Notes: a model not told the origin generated them from the sequence alone. Shown: positions 46,399-61,421, counted from the stretch's first letter. The stretch is DNA of 64,000 nucleotides from Cyanophora paradoxa (GCA_004431415.1 QPMI01000043.1:62001-126000); one strand, 5' to 3'. A program made the numbers and translations.

Positions 46399-47545
46399 TC
46401 ACGCCGCATGCGCGCCCATAGAAGCGGTCGTCTTTGACTCATTCGGATTCCACTGAATCTGCACAAGCGGCGAATCCGATTTCAAAAGAAGCTTAAGAAT
46501 GTATACGTATATATACATGTGCGCAAGCGCATGCAGAACCACGCACCGGCCGTGGCGCAGACGTCGACGACTGCATCTTCTTGGTGCCCATGCTGTTGGA
46601 CATTGCCGCATCGAGAGTGATGAACTCGCTCTTCACGCCGCGGTCGCCCCTGCCGAGCGCACGATCGACGCGCTGGAGGATGACGTTGAACGAGGCGTCA
46701 AGGTGCCCCTGCGCATGCATCGTTCTGGTCAGAGCGAATAGCTCGACTATTACTAGCAATAAATACTCAAATTGCCGCACGAATTCTCGGATCCACGCCG
46801 TGGAAAGAGTCGTGAAGACATCCTTGACCGTTGTGAGGACGCTGCTTTGCTCCTCGCCCATCGCATCGAACTTGACGTCGGGGCCGAGATTGTCGACCAC
46901 GAAGTCCTTGAACGTGCGCTGGTCGTGCACGAGGACGAAATTCTTCCCCGCCTTCTTCGCCGTGACGATCTCTTTGAGAACCCACGTGCTGTTCAGCACG
47001 CCTGTGCGCACGACAATCATGATCAACACATAATTCGAAGTCAATGTGCATGCAATTGCAATATTGGCCATTGGCTCACCAGGCGTCAGGAGCAGCAAAA
47101 TGCAATTGGTGTGCTGCACCACGGCGGGGAGGTTGTGCACGTCCTCGCCGTCGCGCACGTCTGCGCAAATAGCAATTGCAAGTCAACTGCAGCTGCAGCA
47201 CGGGCTCGAGTTCGCGATCGAGAGACTCCGGGAGCTGGCCATGGCGTGCGCGTGCGGCCCAGTATACCCATTTGCATGCGCGCGCACCAAGGAAGATCTT
47301 GAGGTCAGGGCGCGCCCCTTTGATCTGCGGTTGCGGAGTCCCGTCACGTCTGAACCATATGCAATAATATGCAAATGCATCGTGCCATGGTGTGAAGACT
47401 CTATATATAGCTAGATCTAGATCTAGATATCGATATCGATCTGGCATTGACATCTCCGCGGCCCGCGCGCACCGTCATGTAGAGGAGCTGGGCGAGGTCG
47501 CCTCCGGTCGACTGGACGTGGCTGATGAAGATGTCGAACCCCTCG
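46399..47545 (-). repeat. Left arm of TIR-gene inverted repeat, near-identical part
   Basis: From GAGGGGTTCGACATC (about 47545) to the stop at 46399 the minus strand matches 51836-52959 at well over 90 percent by eye, introns included. Upstream of this point similarity falls to roughly 70-75 percent. Differences inside are single bases plus a few short insertions. Confidence 0.85.
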
Positions 47546-48217
47546 GCGCTGGCGCCCTTCGAATTCCGACTCTCTGTAACTCGCTCCACAGTCTCCACCA
47601 TCTCGCGCTGGTACTTGGCGACGCTCTGCTCCGTAAGAACATTTTGCAGCTCCGGAGGTGCCGCCTCCTTGAGCCGCTTCAGCTGCGCCCGAACGGCCGC
47701 GTACATCTTTCCCTGATAGATGTAACTTCCTGAGCGGTCGTACGCGTGACGCCTAGTTCAGAGCGACATGCGTACGCATCCACATCAAACGTTGACCGAT
47801 GAAAATGCGCACCGATGCCGCAGGTCAAATAGCTCACTGCGACGAAAGCACAGCAGTTCCCGCACGGGGTTTTGCGGGCCTTCATTGCCCACGGAGTGCT
47901 GTCGAATCAGCGAGTCAGCCGATGATGCTGATGCGAAAAGTCGCAAGCTGCATGCGCACGGACCCATAAGCCGGGAGGTTTTTGTCGTAGTACCAGAAGA
48001 GATCGCAGCAGACGGCATATCCCACGGGGCAGGGCCTGCAGCAGCACAGATATCCCTTCTTGGCCTGCATGTAGGCCGACTGGTGGCAGCAGCCACCCAG
48101 AGAACTCCCTTCCTTGATCGTGCACACCGGGCCGCATAAGCCAGGGCACGCCTTGTCGATGAAGCAGCATCCAAAGAAAGGGGACGGGCCACAGCAGGGA
48201 TCGTCTTCCGGCTTCAT
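46399..48217 (-). CDS. Cys-rich/helical/TIR-domain protein, copy A
   Basis: The start at 48217 begins a Cys-rich module (MKPEDDPCCGPSPFFGCCFI; 15 Cys in about 85 residues, ending in a WYYDKNLPAYG motif). Next come WAMKARKTPCGN (about 47890) and a charged helix (MYAAVRAQLKRLKEAAPPEL). A TIR domain spread over several exons follows: GFDIFISHVQSTGGDLAQLL (about 47530), DLKIFL, VRDGEDVHNLPAVVQHTNCI (about 47150) and VLNSTWVLKEIVTAKKAGKN (about 46985). The Glu in WVLKEI lies where NAD-cleaving TIR domains carry their catalytic Glu. Helical exons lead to IQWNPNESKTTASMGAHAA-stop at 46399. A 10-base insertion relative to copy B falls inside the last intron (GTGCGTGG to TTGTGCAG) and so leaves the protein intact. 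TIR domains act in signalling and immunity; the role here is unknown. It pairs head-to-head with copy B. Confidence 0.75.
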
Positions 48218-48360
48218 TGGTGATGTGTGCGTGAAAGTGATTCCGGAGCGAGCGTATGGCGCGTATACGTAGTGCTAAAGGCTGAAAATCGAGCGCGCCC
48301 GGCGGCCGCGCACGGTACCGGGCTACTACCGGCTCGGTGAATTGATACTATGCTATCGAT

Positions 48361-48622
48361 ATACTGTAAAACTAGAAATGTCCGGCAGAACTTAATATTC
48401 GGCGCTTTTCGGCATAGCCTCACGGCGCCGAATATTTGCATCTGCCAGAATTGTGCAGATGTATGGCAGGAGAGAAGTCAATGTACCCGCCGCCTCGGCG
48501 GACTAGTACTGGCTGTGCCGCCGAAAATATGATGCGCATGAACCACAATTTCGGCGCAATTTCCGGGTTTTGCCGAAATAAAGTGACGCCGGATATTTCT
48601 CGTTTTACACTGTGACAGTATA
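48361..48622. mobile_element. MITE-like element 1, GCCGAAA subfamily
   Basis: The left end ATACTGTAAAACTAGAAAT pairs with the right end GTTTTACACTGTGACAGTAT as imperfect terminal inverted repeats. The internal halves are also complementary around ATTCGGCGC and GCCGAATAT. TATCGA occurs on both sides and could be a target-site duplication. About 260 bases, with no coding capacity, so it would depend on a transposase supplied elsewhere. Confidence 0.6.
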
Positions 48623-49766
48623 TCGAGATCGCCGCGGCCGATGTCTGCGCTCGCGATCGGAGCTCGAGCTCGAGGAGTCGCTGCCGCTCGCCGGGCCGGG
48701 CGATCGCGACTCGGCCGCGGGCGCCGGGGGGGCCGGGGGGGCCCGGGGTCCGGGGATCCGGATTAATATTCCGGACCCGGGACTCCCGGGTCCGGGAGTC
48801 CCGGGACTCGAGTACTACTACTGTACTAGTCGACCGCCGGCCCGGGGCCGGATCCGGAACTTCCGGAAGCCCCCGACGGCCGTACGCGTGACGTCGATCG
48901 ACGGAGAGTCGGCGACCGTCGGACCCCCGGGCCGTGACGGACGCCGTCACCGTGACGGACGCCGTCACGACGCTGTGACGGACCTCCCGGGTCCGTCACC
49001 GTGGCACAGCGTCCGTCATGCACGGTTAAATTGCCTCTGGAGTACGTTAATTTGCCGAATTCGCCCCAAATTGCAAACCAGAATTGCCATGGCGATAAAT
49101 TGCCGAATCCAGAGTACTAATCCTGCTGAGGACCTGCTCTATGGCGGGCTAAGCAAACACCTAGTACATTACCTACCCCCCACGCAATTCCCGTGATGCT
49201 AAATTGCCGAATTCGGCCTTTCGGCAAATCACGGCGATTATTTATATAATTAGTATAGATACTGCCTACAGTAGTATACTACGTACTCTGTTTAATGTGG
49301 ACGGCTTTCAAGTTTAATGTTTTAGCAGTAGGTCCGTCGTAGGACAGCTTTAATGTTTTAGCCGAGTGTTTTAAGTTGCCGCCGGCGTAATTATAAATTG
49401 CCATGCATGATCGAGGCCGAATTCGGCAATTTTAAGCACTGGCAGTATTACTACTGGGGGTAGGGATTCATATATAGGCTGCTACATAGAGCTCGAGTGA
49501 ACGTTAACGTCGACGTCTATAGCTAGCTAGCTAGCTCGATCTGATTCGGCAATTTATCGCCACGATTTTCAGGTTGTTGAAATGAAATTAATTAAAAATA
49601 TAAGCGCGGCGCACAGTCCGGACCGTCCGGCCCGCGGCGCGGCGCGCGGCGGCGGGGGATCATGACTCAGTGATCAATTATCATCGGATCATCATTTCGA
49701 TTCGGATCACGGAATCGGATGGCACGCACGGCGGACGGCGTCACGTCCTTCCCGGCGCCAAATCAC

Positions 49767-49970
49767 TTCGACAGCATCTTTATTTCGTCTATATTCGTCA
49801 GACCTGCGCTTTAAAAATTTGACGAATATTTGATACTCTGAACTGAAATTGTGTACGGGAAAGGGTACGAACGGCTGACCCGTCTATGGCGAATTCGCGG
49901 GGCTGACGAAAATATAATGCTAGCTGTCGAACCATATTTTCGTCACGATTTTCGGGTTTTGTCGGCTACC
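49767..49970. mobile_element. MITE-like element 2, truncated, GACGAAA subfamily
   Basis: The sequence from CTTCGACAGCATCTTTATTT to TCGGGTTTTGTCGG matches element 3 in order and spacing (TTTATTTCGTCTATATTCGTC, GACGAATATTTGAT, GGCTGACCCGTCTATG, ACCATATTTTCGTCAC). The ACTGTAAA ends are missing, so it looks like an older, truncated copy. Confidence 0.55.
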
Positions 49971-50640
49971 GGTACATGTACATGAGCGGCGAATCGCCGC
50001 CGGCGATCGCGATGATGAGCCTACCACACTGGCCAATACATCGACATCATGGCATGATCATGCGATCATCGGATGATGATTCATACTTATATGACTCATA
50101 ATATGAGTCATGAGCCCCATCATCAGGCCCCCATGCCATGATGTCATGATGATGATTCACAATCTCAGACTCTCAGATCGAGTCACAAACTTTTTGAAAC
50201 TCCGAGGCTCAGCGGCTCACTGAATCGTGCGGATTTGTGCCCCTTCATGCCATGGTGATCCTGAGTCCGCCGTCACTGACGCGACGTCACGGCGTCACAT
50301 AGTTCCGCAGTATCACTAGCTATAGCTAGAAGCCTAGAACCGGTAGTATCATAGCATAGCAGGGCTAAGCAGGCTAGCTAGTGCGTTTCAACTTGGCAAG
50401 TAAACTGCCAGGCTGTGACTCCTGTGACTCAGTGAGCCTGTGAGTCTGTGACACTCTGGCACTCACTGACTCAGTGAGTCAGAGTCAGTGCGTGACAGTA
50501 CTAGTACTGTATCGCGAATCGCGATCGCCGACTCGACGCCGAGTCGATCCCTGCCGTACCGGTAATAGGTCCGGTATACGTAGTATACGTACCGTCACGG
50601 CGTACGGTAGTACTATCATACTGATGATAGTACTACTACT

Positions 50641-50918
50641 ATACTGTAAACGTAGGAATCTTCGACAGCGTCTTTATTTCGTCTATATATTCGAGTTCGT
50701 CAGACCCGATCGCGAGCTTTGAGCCTTTGACGAATATTTGATATTCTTGAACAGAATTTTTGTATGAAGAAGGGTACAAGCGGCTGACCCGTCTATGACG
50801 AAGTCGCGGGGTTGACGAAAATATGATGCTGGCGAACCATATTTTCGTCACGTACGACTTTCAGGTTTTGTCGAAATTAAGTCTCGACGAGCTTTCCTAC
50901 GTTTACACTGTGACAGTA
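50641..50918. mobile_element. MITE-like element 3, GACGAAA subfamily
   Basis: The left end ATACTGTAAACGTAGGAA is complementary to the right end TTCCTACGTTTACACTGTGA, and the outermost bases are ATACTGT and ACAGTA. Internal arms carry TTTCGTC and GACGAAA repeats. The right end shares ACACTGTGACAGTA with element 1. About 280 bases and non-coding. Confidence 0.65.
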
Positions 50919-51147
50919 GTAGTATCCCGTTATGCCATGATGATTTCCCTAGTAATCCCTACTACTACTAGGCTACCAGGCTACCGTATACGTACGCGTA
51001 GTACCACGGTAGGCCTGCAGGCTGCATGCGCGCAGCTGCGCATATACTACTACGTGACGCATAGAGCTACTAGCTGTACCATAGTACTACGGTACGGTGC
51101 ATAGGCTAGCTGTCGACAGAAACACCTATCGCTATCATCTGCTTGCG

Positions 51148-52959
51148 ATGAAGGACGAGGACGATTTCTGCTGCGGTCCCTCCCCATGCTGCGGCTGCTG
51201 CTTCATCGACAAGCCGTGCACTGGCGCCTGCGGCCCGTTTTGCACGATCAAGCACGGCCAATACTGCAACCCTCTCTCGGTTCTCTGCTGCAACTTCTCG
51301 TACTTTCTGTGCGCCAAGGAGGGCATCTGCGTCTGCTGCAGGCCCTGCCCTGCGTCAAGCGCGCTCTGCTGTCATCTCTGCTGGTACTACGACAAGAACT
51401 TTCCCGCTTACGGGCAAGTCTTTCATGTCTTTCTGTCAGTGTCGCAATGTCGACGTCCGACTGACGCGTACGGCGCGCGGCTGGCAGCACGAAATGGGCA
51501 ATGAAGGCCCGGAAGACGCCGATCGGAAACATCCTTGCCTTGGCGTTCATCAACTACCTCACATGTGGCTGCGGTGTGCGAGCGGCGCTTGTGCACGTGC
51601 TTGCGCGGCCGGGCTCTGACATCGAGATCGATGCCTTTAATTTGTCATCGCAGGACAGTACGTGTACCAGGCACGCATGTACGCGGCGGTGAAGCACCAG
51701 TTGAAGCGGCTCAAGGACGCTGCACCGCCCGAGCTGCAGGCCATGCTGACGGAGCAGAACGTCGCCAAGTACCAGCGCGAGATGATTGAGACTGTGGAGC
51801 GCGCTGTCGAGAATACCAAGGGCAACAGCGCTGACGAGGGGTTCGACATCTTCATCAGCCACGTCCAGTCGACCGGAGGCGACCTCGCCCAGCTCCTGTA
51901 CATGACGGTGCGCGCGGGCCGCGGAGATGTCAATGCCAGATCGATATCGATATCTAGATCTAGATCTAGCTATATATAGAGTCTTCACACCATGGCACGA
52001 TGCATTTGCATATTATTGCATATGGTTCAGACGTGACGGGACTCCGCAATCGCAGATCAAGGGGGCGCGCCCTGACCTCAAGATCTTCCTTGGTGCGCGT
52101 GCATGCAAATGGGTATACTGGGCCGCACGCGCACGCCAGCTCCCGGAGTATCTCGATCGCGAACTCGAGCCCGTGCTGCAGCTGCAGTTGACTTGCAATT
52201 GCTATTTGCGCAGACGTGCGCGACGGCGAGGACGTGCACAACCTCCCCGCCGTGGTGCAGCGCACCAATTGCATTTTGCTGATCCTGACGCCTGGTGAGC
52301 CAATGGCCGATATTGCAATTGCATGCACATTGATTTCGAATTATGTGTTGATTGTCGTGTGCACAGGCGTGCTGAACAGCACGTGGGTTCTCAAAGAGAT
52401 CGTCACGGCGAAGAAGGCGGGGAAGAATTTCGTCCTCGTGCACGACCAGCGCACGTTCAAGGACTTCGTGGTCGACAATCTCGGCCCCGACGTCAAGTTC
52501 GATGCGATGGGCGAGGAGCAAAGCAGCGTCCTCACAACGGTCAAGGATGTCTTCACGACTCTTTCCACGGCGTGGATCCGAGAATTCGTGCGGCAATTTG
52601 AGTATTTATTGCTAGTAATAGTCGAGCTATTCGCTCTGACCAGAACGATGCATGCGCAGGGGCACCTTGACGCCTCGTTCAACGTCATCCTCCAGCGCGT
52701 CGATCGTGCGCTCGGCAGGGGCGACCGCGGCATGAAGAGCGAGTTCATCACTCTCGATGCGGCAATGTCCAACAGCATGGGCAGCAAGAAGATGCAGTCG
52801 TCGACGTCTGCGCCACAGCCGGTGCGTGGTTCTGCATGCGCCTGCGCACACGTATACATTCTTAAGCTTCTTTTGAAATCGGATTCGCCGCATGTGCAGA
52901 TTCAGTGGAATCCGAATGAGTCAAAGACGACCGCTTCTATGGGCGCGCATGCGGCGTGA
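51148..52959 (+). CDS. Cys-rich/helical/TIR-domain protein, copy B
   Basis: The same gene plan as copy A. The start at 51148 opens a Cys-rich module (MKDEDDFCCGPSPCCGCCFI; about 20 Cys in 90 residues). Then come WAMKARKTPIGNILALAFIN (about 51495), the helix MYAAVKHQLKRLKDAAPPEL (about 51675) and a TIR domain from GFDIFISHVQSTGGDLAQLL (about 51840). The TIR continues through KGARPDLKIFLD, VRDGEDVHNLPAVVQRTNCI (about 52215) and VLNSTWVLKEIVTAKKAGKN (about 52370). The tail GHLDASFNVILQRVDRALG is spliced after WIREF, and the last exon ends GAHAA-stop at 52959. Introns use GTGCG donors and (G)CAG acceptors. The putative catalytic Glu (WVLKEI) is kept. The Cys-rich part resembles no family I can name with confidence; a distant PLAC8-like fold is possible. 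Confidence 0.75.
51836..52959 (+). repeat. Right arm of TIR-gene inverted repeat, near-identical part
   Basis: This matches the reverse complement of 46399-47545, including introns with runs of AGATCT/GATATC palindromes (about 51940-51975). The arms end close to the stop codons. Past them only a short stretch of GATCACGATCACC is shared. Confidence 0.85.
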
Positions 52960-53726
52960 TCATGAGAACATCCGATGATCATGATCACGATCACCTTAAA
53001 GCTTGGATATAATCACGATGGATCTACAGCTGGATTCGGAAGGCGTACCGTAACTTTCCAGGCCCAAGGCGCTGCCCTCGACTTTGATTTCGCATTTGTA
53101 GCTAAATATCATAGTATATAGCTCTATAGCAATCTAGATCTGCAGCTGTACATGCTTTAGGCGCCGGCCGCCGGGCTTGTGATTCCATTTCATATCAAAA
53201 TATTGCCGCGCGCGGCCGTCAACGTTGCGATTTATGTAAATATATCGGTACCACGGTGTACTAGTACATAAAAGAAGCAGCTGTCGCGATCGCGCCTGGC
53301 AGAGGTTTTTTTTTTGGGGGGGGGGGGGGGACACGTGGCCATGAATATGGTCTCAAGCGTGCAATATTAATTGCGCATGCCGTAATGCGACCAGCTGCAG
53401 CCGCAGCCGCACTGCGGCGCATGCATATGGCAGTTTGTTTCAAGTTTTTGACCGCATGGCGGCACAACCGAGGGCCGGGTCTGGTACCGTACTAGTGCAT
53501 GCCCAATATTAATTATCCTAAAAAAGTAGATACCGATTGAGATCTAGAGGCTAACCTGATCATGATCATGATTCATATGCATGAGCCGGAACGCACTGTG
53601 GCAGCACTCAACTCGTCTGGCCCTAGTAGCGCTTCTTGCAAGAAATATTGGCACCGAAATTGTGATATCGATGTCCGTGAGCCGGACCCAGAATCTCTCA
53701 GTGCGGACCTACAGCTGCAGCTACAG
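52960..53726. other. Intergenic with T/G homopolymer tract
   Basis: This is the 3' flank shared by the TIR gene and the ArsA gene, whose stops converge here. AT-rich, with CATGATCATGATC palindromes. At 53307-53330 a run of T passes directly into a run of G. No gene recognised. Confidence 0.5.
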
Positions 53727-57293
<3,567 letters not shown>

Positions 57294-57774
57294 GTGCAGG
57301 GGCCAGAGACAGCCGAACGAAGTGCTCGTGTACCCCCGCACACAGCATTGAAAGCTGGATTGCCTTAGCTTGCGTTCGCGACGTGGCGGGCCCGCGCCAA
57401 CCCGAAAACGGACATCATAGAAGTGTTTGGCAGCATCTGCAGCACGAACGAGCACTGCGCAAGCTTCGGTGCGCGCGGGCTCCGAGCCTCCGCGCACCGT
57501 CCCGTACAGTCTCTTCAACCGGCCAAGGCTAGATTCAGTCGCATCGTCCCACCGTGGCACGTCGCATTCCCAGGCCCATCGTTATCCGCACACAGTGGAC
57601 ACCCTAATCTTTCGGGAGCGGACACAGCGACGCGCCGCAGCAGCAGCAGTCGCCTTTTGCGCTTAGGACGTCGAAGCGTTGATGCATAAGTCCCCCGGCA
57701 ACGATAGCGCAGTCTGAGCACAGCTGCAGCAGTCTGCTCCACGCCTCCCCCTCACCCCCCTTGCCTCTGGAGTG
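57294..57774. other. Divergent promoter region
   Basis: This lies between the proposed starts of the ArsA gene (minus) and the large unknown gene (plus). GC content is moderate. Open frames such as the minus-strand one above 57293 have no stop-free link into a recognised exon. Extra 5' exons of the ArsA gene could lie here if its start is further upstream. Confidence 0.35.
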
Positions 57775-60700
57775 ATGGAGGGCGTCATCGACGCGGCGCC
57801 TCCGTTCGTTCTCGTGTCGTGCGCACGCCAGGTGCAATCGTGCAGGCGCCGAGTGCCGCATCGTCCCGTCGCTGAGCTCGAGCGGGCCGCGCGCAGGGCG
57901 ATGGGATCGCGCCGGCCGAGCCGAGCCCCGAGCCCGGGGTCGACTACGAGCTCGTCTCCGGCCGGTGCGACGACCGCCCGAGCCGCCCGCGCCCGACATT
58001 GAGCGCCGGCGCTCACCGCAGGGAGTACCGCGTGCTGGCAACCGGCGCGGGGGCCCTGTGGGTCGGCCGCCGCGTCTGCCTGCGGCTCCTTTACAACGGT
58101 GCGCTCCAGCTCCGGTCCGCGCCCCCCGCGCCTGCCCGGCCGACGGGCGCCGGGGCCGCCAGACACGGGGGCGCGCGTCCTGCCGGAGCCCTTCGTGCCG
58201 TTCGCGGGCGGCAAGAAGTGCGGGGCGGCGGGGGCGGAGGCGCTCCTCGAGCTCGGCCCCGGCGGCCTCAGCGAGACCGGCTTCGGCATCGGCGCGCGCC
58301 CCGCCGCCCGCCGCCGCCGCCGCCTCACGCGCCGCAGCGACGAGCATCGCGAGCTACGAGCACCGGCGCCGCTGCCCCGGCAGTACCGGTACGCTGCTCT
58401 TCCCCACAAGAACGCCGCGGCCGGGGCGCCGGTCGAGGGGCGCGGGCAGGCTGGAGGTGGACGCGCTGGACGGGGCGCCCCCCGCCGCCCTCCTGCTCCG
58501 CATCGTCACCCCGACCGCCGCCCGCCGCCGCGCCGCCCCTCGCCCCCGCGCACCCCGCCGCCTCCGCCTCGCCCTCCCGAGGGAGCGCGCGGCACCGGCG
58601 CGGCGGCCGGCGCCCAAGCGGCCGGCGGAGGAGGGGCGGGGGCGGGGGCGGGGCGGGGCGCGGGGCGGGGCGGCGGGGGCGGTCGCGCCGGCCTCGTCGG
58701 GGTCGGACACGGAGGGTCGGGCGGGGCGGGAGCCCGGGGCAGGGGCCGCTGGCGCCGTGGGCGAGCGGCGGCAGCTGCTCGGTGAGCGAGGCGGGGGCGG
58801 AGGCGGCCGGCGTGGGCGAGCTCGCCGACGCCTTCTGCCGCCTCGTGCGCCCCGCCCCGAGCCCGCCCGCCCGCCGCCCGCCCGAGCCCCAGCCCCCCCC
58901 CCCCCCCCCCCCCCCAGGTGACGTTCGAGGAGGAGCCGGAGGAGCCGTCCGACTCGGAGGCCGAGCCCTGCCCCCGCCGCCTCCGCCCTCCACCCGGCCC
59001 CGGCCCCCGCCCCCGTCACCTCCGACATCTTCCCCCGCTCCTCGTGCCCCGCCCGCCCCGCCCGCCCCGCCCGCCCCGCCTCACACTTTGCAGCCCGACG
59101 CCGCCCCGCCGCCCCGCCCCTCCTCGCGCCAGCGCCCGCCTCGTGCGACACCCACTCCCACCGCCCCCTGTCCTTGGCGCCGCCTCACGCGGCTCGGCGC
59201 GGGCGGCGCAGCGGGAGCCGTTCCGGCACCCGGACGAGGCCTCGCGGGCGGCGGCGCTGATGCTCCTCGACGCGGCGCACGCCGCCGTGCGCGCGGCGGC
59301 GGCGGCGGCCGGGGTGCGGCACCCGGTGGCGGGCGACGCGGCCCGGCCCCGCGAGTCGTCCGCGCCTGCGAGGACCTCGCCGACGTCCGCCCGCCGCCGC
59401 CGCCCCCGCCGCCGCCCCTCGGGTCGCCCACGGGCCCCGGGGGCGCGCAGGCGCTTGCCTCGCCCGAGCTCTTCGACACGGCCCTCTTCCGCACCGCGAG
59501 GGCCGCTTCCGCGCCCGCGCCGCCCTCGAGGACCTCCGGTGCGCCCCCGCGCAGCCCGCCCTCGGCCCCGCGCCCTGGGCCGTGGGCGAGGGGGCGGGCA
59601 GGCTCTCGGGGGGCGCGGGGGGCGTGGAGCGGGTGCTGGGGGCGTGGTGGGAGGCCCTCTCCTTCGGGCCCCCCGCCTCCTGGGCGGCCCGCGAGGACGC
59701 CCTCCTCCGCGCCGAGCACGTCTGGAACGCCCTCGACGTCGTCGCCGGGCCCGCACGCTCCTTCCGGTGCCCCGCCGCCCTCGCCCCCTCCCCGCCCCCG
59801 CTCGCCCCGCCGCCCACCGCCGGGGCCCGTGCAGGGCGTGGGACCTCGTGCCGTGCGACCGCTTCGTGGTCTTCTCGCTGCTCGACCGCGTCGACCTCTT
59901 CCTCGCCCCGCACGCCCCCGCCGACCCCGCCCTCCGCGCCCGGGCCGCGCTGCGCCGGGCGCGGGCGCTGGACGAGTGGGAGGACGTGGGGCAGAGCCTC
60001 GAGCTGTACTTTGAGGCGTGGTCGGCGCTCATCCGGGGCGGCCTGAGCCCGTCGCCCCTCGAGGCCGAGCTCCTCGCCCAGCTCGTCGAGGCCCTGCTCC
60101 GCGACCCCGCCAAGTGGGACCTCGGCGCGCCCCTCCCCTCCCCCCTCCCCTCCCCTCCCGCCGCTGCGCTCACGGGGCGCGCAGCGGGCCACTTCTGCGG
60201 GCGGCTCTACTGGTTCACGGGGGGCGCCGAGGAGCAGCGGGGCGAGGCGGAGGCGCTCCTGGCGCTGGCGCTCGAGGCGAGCCTGCGGGGCCGCTCGCGG
60301 GCGGCGCGGCGGCTGGCGGGGCGGGCGGCGGCGCTGCTGGAGCCGCTCTCGGCGGGCCACCGGCCGCTGGCGGAGACGGCGTACCGGCTGGCGGGGCTGG
60401 CGAGCTACCACCTGCGCGACCTCCCCGCCGTCTTCCGCTACGCGCGCCTCAGCCTGGGGCGCCTCTGCGAGCTCCACGGCTACTCCTACCAGGAGTTCGA
60501 CATCTGGGCCTACTCCATGCGCACCGTCGTCCGCCTCCCGCCCCGCGGCGCCCCGCTCGCGCGCCCGACGCGCCGGGGGCCGGCAGATCGCGATCACGAG
60601 CTCGCAGCACCGGCCGGGGCAGATGCAGCGCGCGTACACCATGGACGACTTCATGGGCACCCAGCAGGTCCCGCCCCAGCCCGCCCCGGCCCGCCGCCCG

Positions 60701-61201
60701 GCGCCGCCCCCGGCGGCGGCTGACATGGAGCGCCGGCAGTGGGTGCTGCGCGTGATGGGCGCCGTGGGCCTCTGCCCGCAGCCGCAGCGCTCCTTCGTCG
60801 TGGCCCACCAGCTCTTCCAGCTCGGCGCGGGGTACGCCTTCGCCGGCGAGCCCCGCCGCGCCCTCGACTGCCTCGCCCGCGCCAAGGCCCACTGTCCGCC
60901 CCCGCCCGCCCGCCCCGCCCGCCCGCCCCGCCCCGCCCCGGGCCGGGCCGGCGAACTCTGTCTCGCAGACGACGCGTACCCGGCCTACTTCCCGACGCAG
61001 CTGGCGCGGTGCAGCGGCTGCACGGCCTCGTCGCCGCCTGCCGCGCCCAGCTCGCCGCGCAGGCCCGCCGGGGCCCGTCCTCGCGCCGCCCGCGCAGGCG
61101 GCCGGGGCGCCCCTCTCGGCGGGCGGGCGGGAGGCGGGGCGGGCAAGGGCGGGGCGGCGCCGCGGGAGGCCTGGTCCCTGCCCCGCGCCCTCGTCCTCTA
61201 G
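57775..61201 (+). CDS. Large protein of unknown function with helical repeat region
   Basis: The product is not recognised. Exon 1 MEGVIDAAPPFVLVSCARQ (57775) joins GDGIAPAEPSPEPGVDYELV (about 57898) and EYRVLATGAGALWVGRRVCL (about 58021). Later exons include FVPFAGGKKCGAAGAEALLE, FRHPDEASRAAALMLLDAAH (about 59221), VLGAWWEALSFGPPASWAAR, RAWDLVPCDRFVVFSLLDRV (about 59835), LEWxxxxQSLELYFEAWSAL-like helices, RLAETAYRLAGLASYHL-like helices and GYSYQEFDIWAYSMRTVVRL (about 60478). The final exons begin MERRQWVLRVMGAVG (60726) and DDAYPAYFPTQLA. The 59.8-60.9 kb part is all alpha-helical with TPR-like spacing. The stop at 61201 or 61260 depends on the last splice. A C run of more than 20 sits at the 3' end of an intron near 58.9 kb. 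An AATAAA lies downstream at 61422. Confidence 0.6.
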
Positions 61202-61421
61202 GCGCCCTCCCGGGGAGGCCCATGCCCGCCGCGCACCCCCGCATCCTTTCCCAGTCATAGATTTCTCCCAGTCCCTCCCTCTCCTTCCCCGGCTCATTCT
61301 CATTCTCTATTGCTCTATTGTATTGCCCATGGCCATTCATATTCTTTATTGCAAGATTTAGTGATCTCTTGCACTTGCAATATTTAGTGTTCTGTATTTG
61401 CTCTATTCGCTTTATTCTTTC

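Larger units (their letters stand above)
48218..51147. other. AT-rich spacer between the two TIR genes
   Basis: No gene with local codon bias is seen. Besides three related short inverted-repeat elements it holds several other features. There are nested CCCGGG/GTCCGG palindromes at 48.72-48.84 kb and GACGG/CCGTCAC repeats at 48.93-49.02 kb. GCCGAATTCGGCAATT words recur between 49.03 and 49.56 kb, ATGATCATGATG-like runs lie at 50.04-50.17 kb, and GTGACTCAGTGAG words at 50.41-50.49 kb. It must also contain the divergent promoters of both TIR genes. Confidence 0.6.

Noticed and set aside
51148-51420. Metallothionein for the Cys-rich module of the TIR genes
   Set aside because: The module contains many aromatic and hydrophobic residues and conserved WYYDKN and CCRPCP motifs, unlike the short aromatic-poor metallothioneins.
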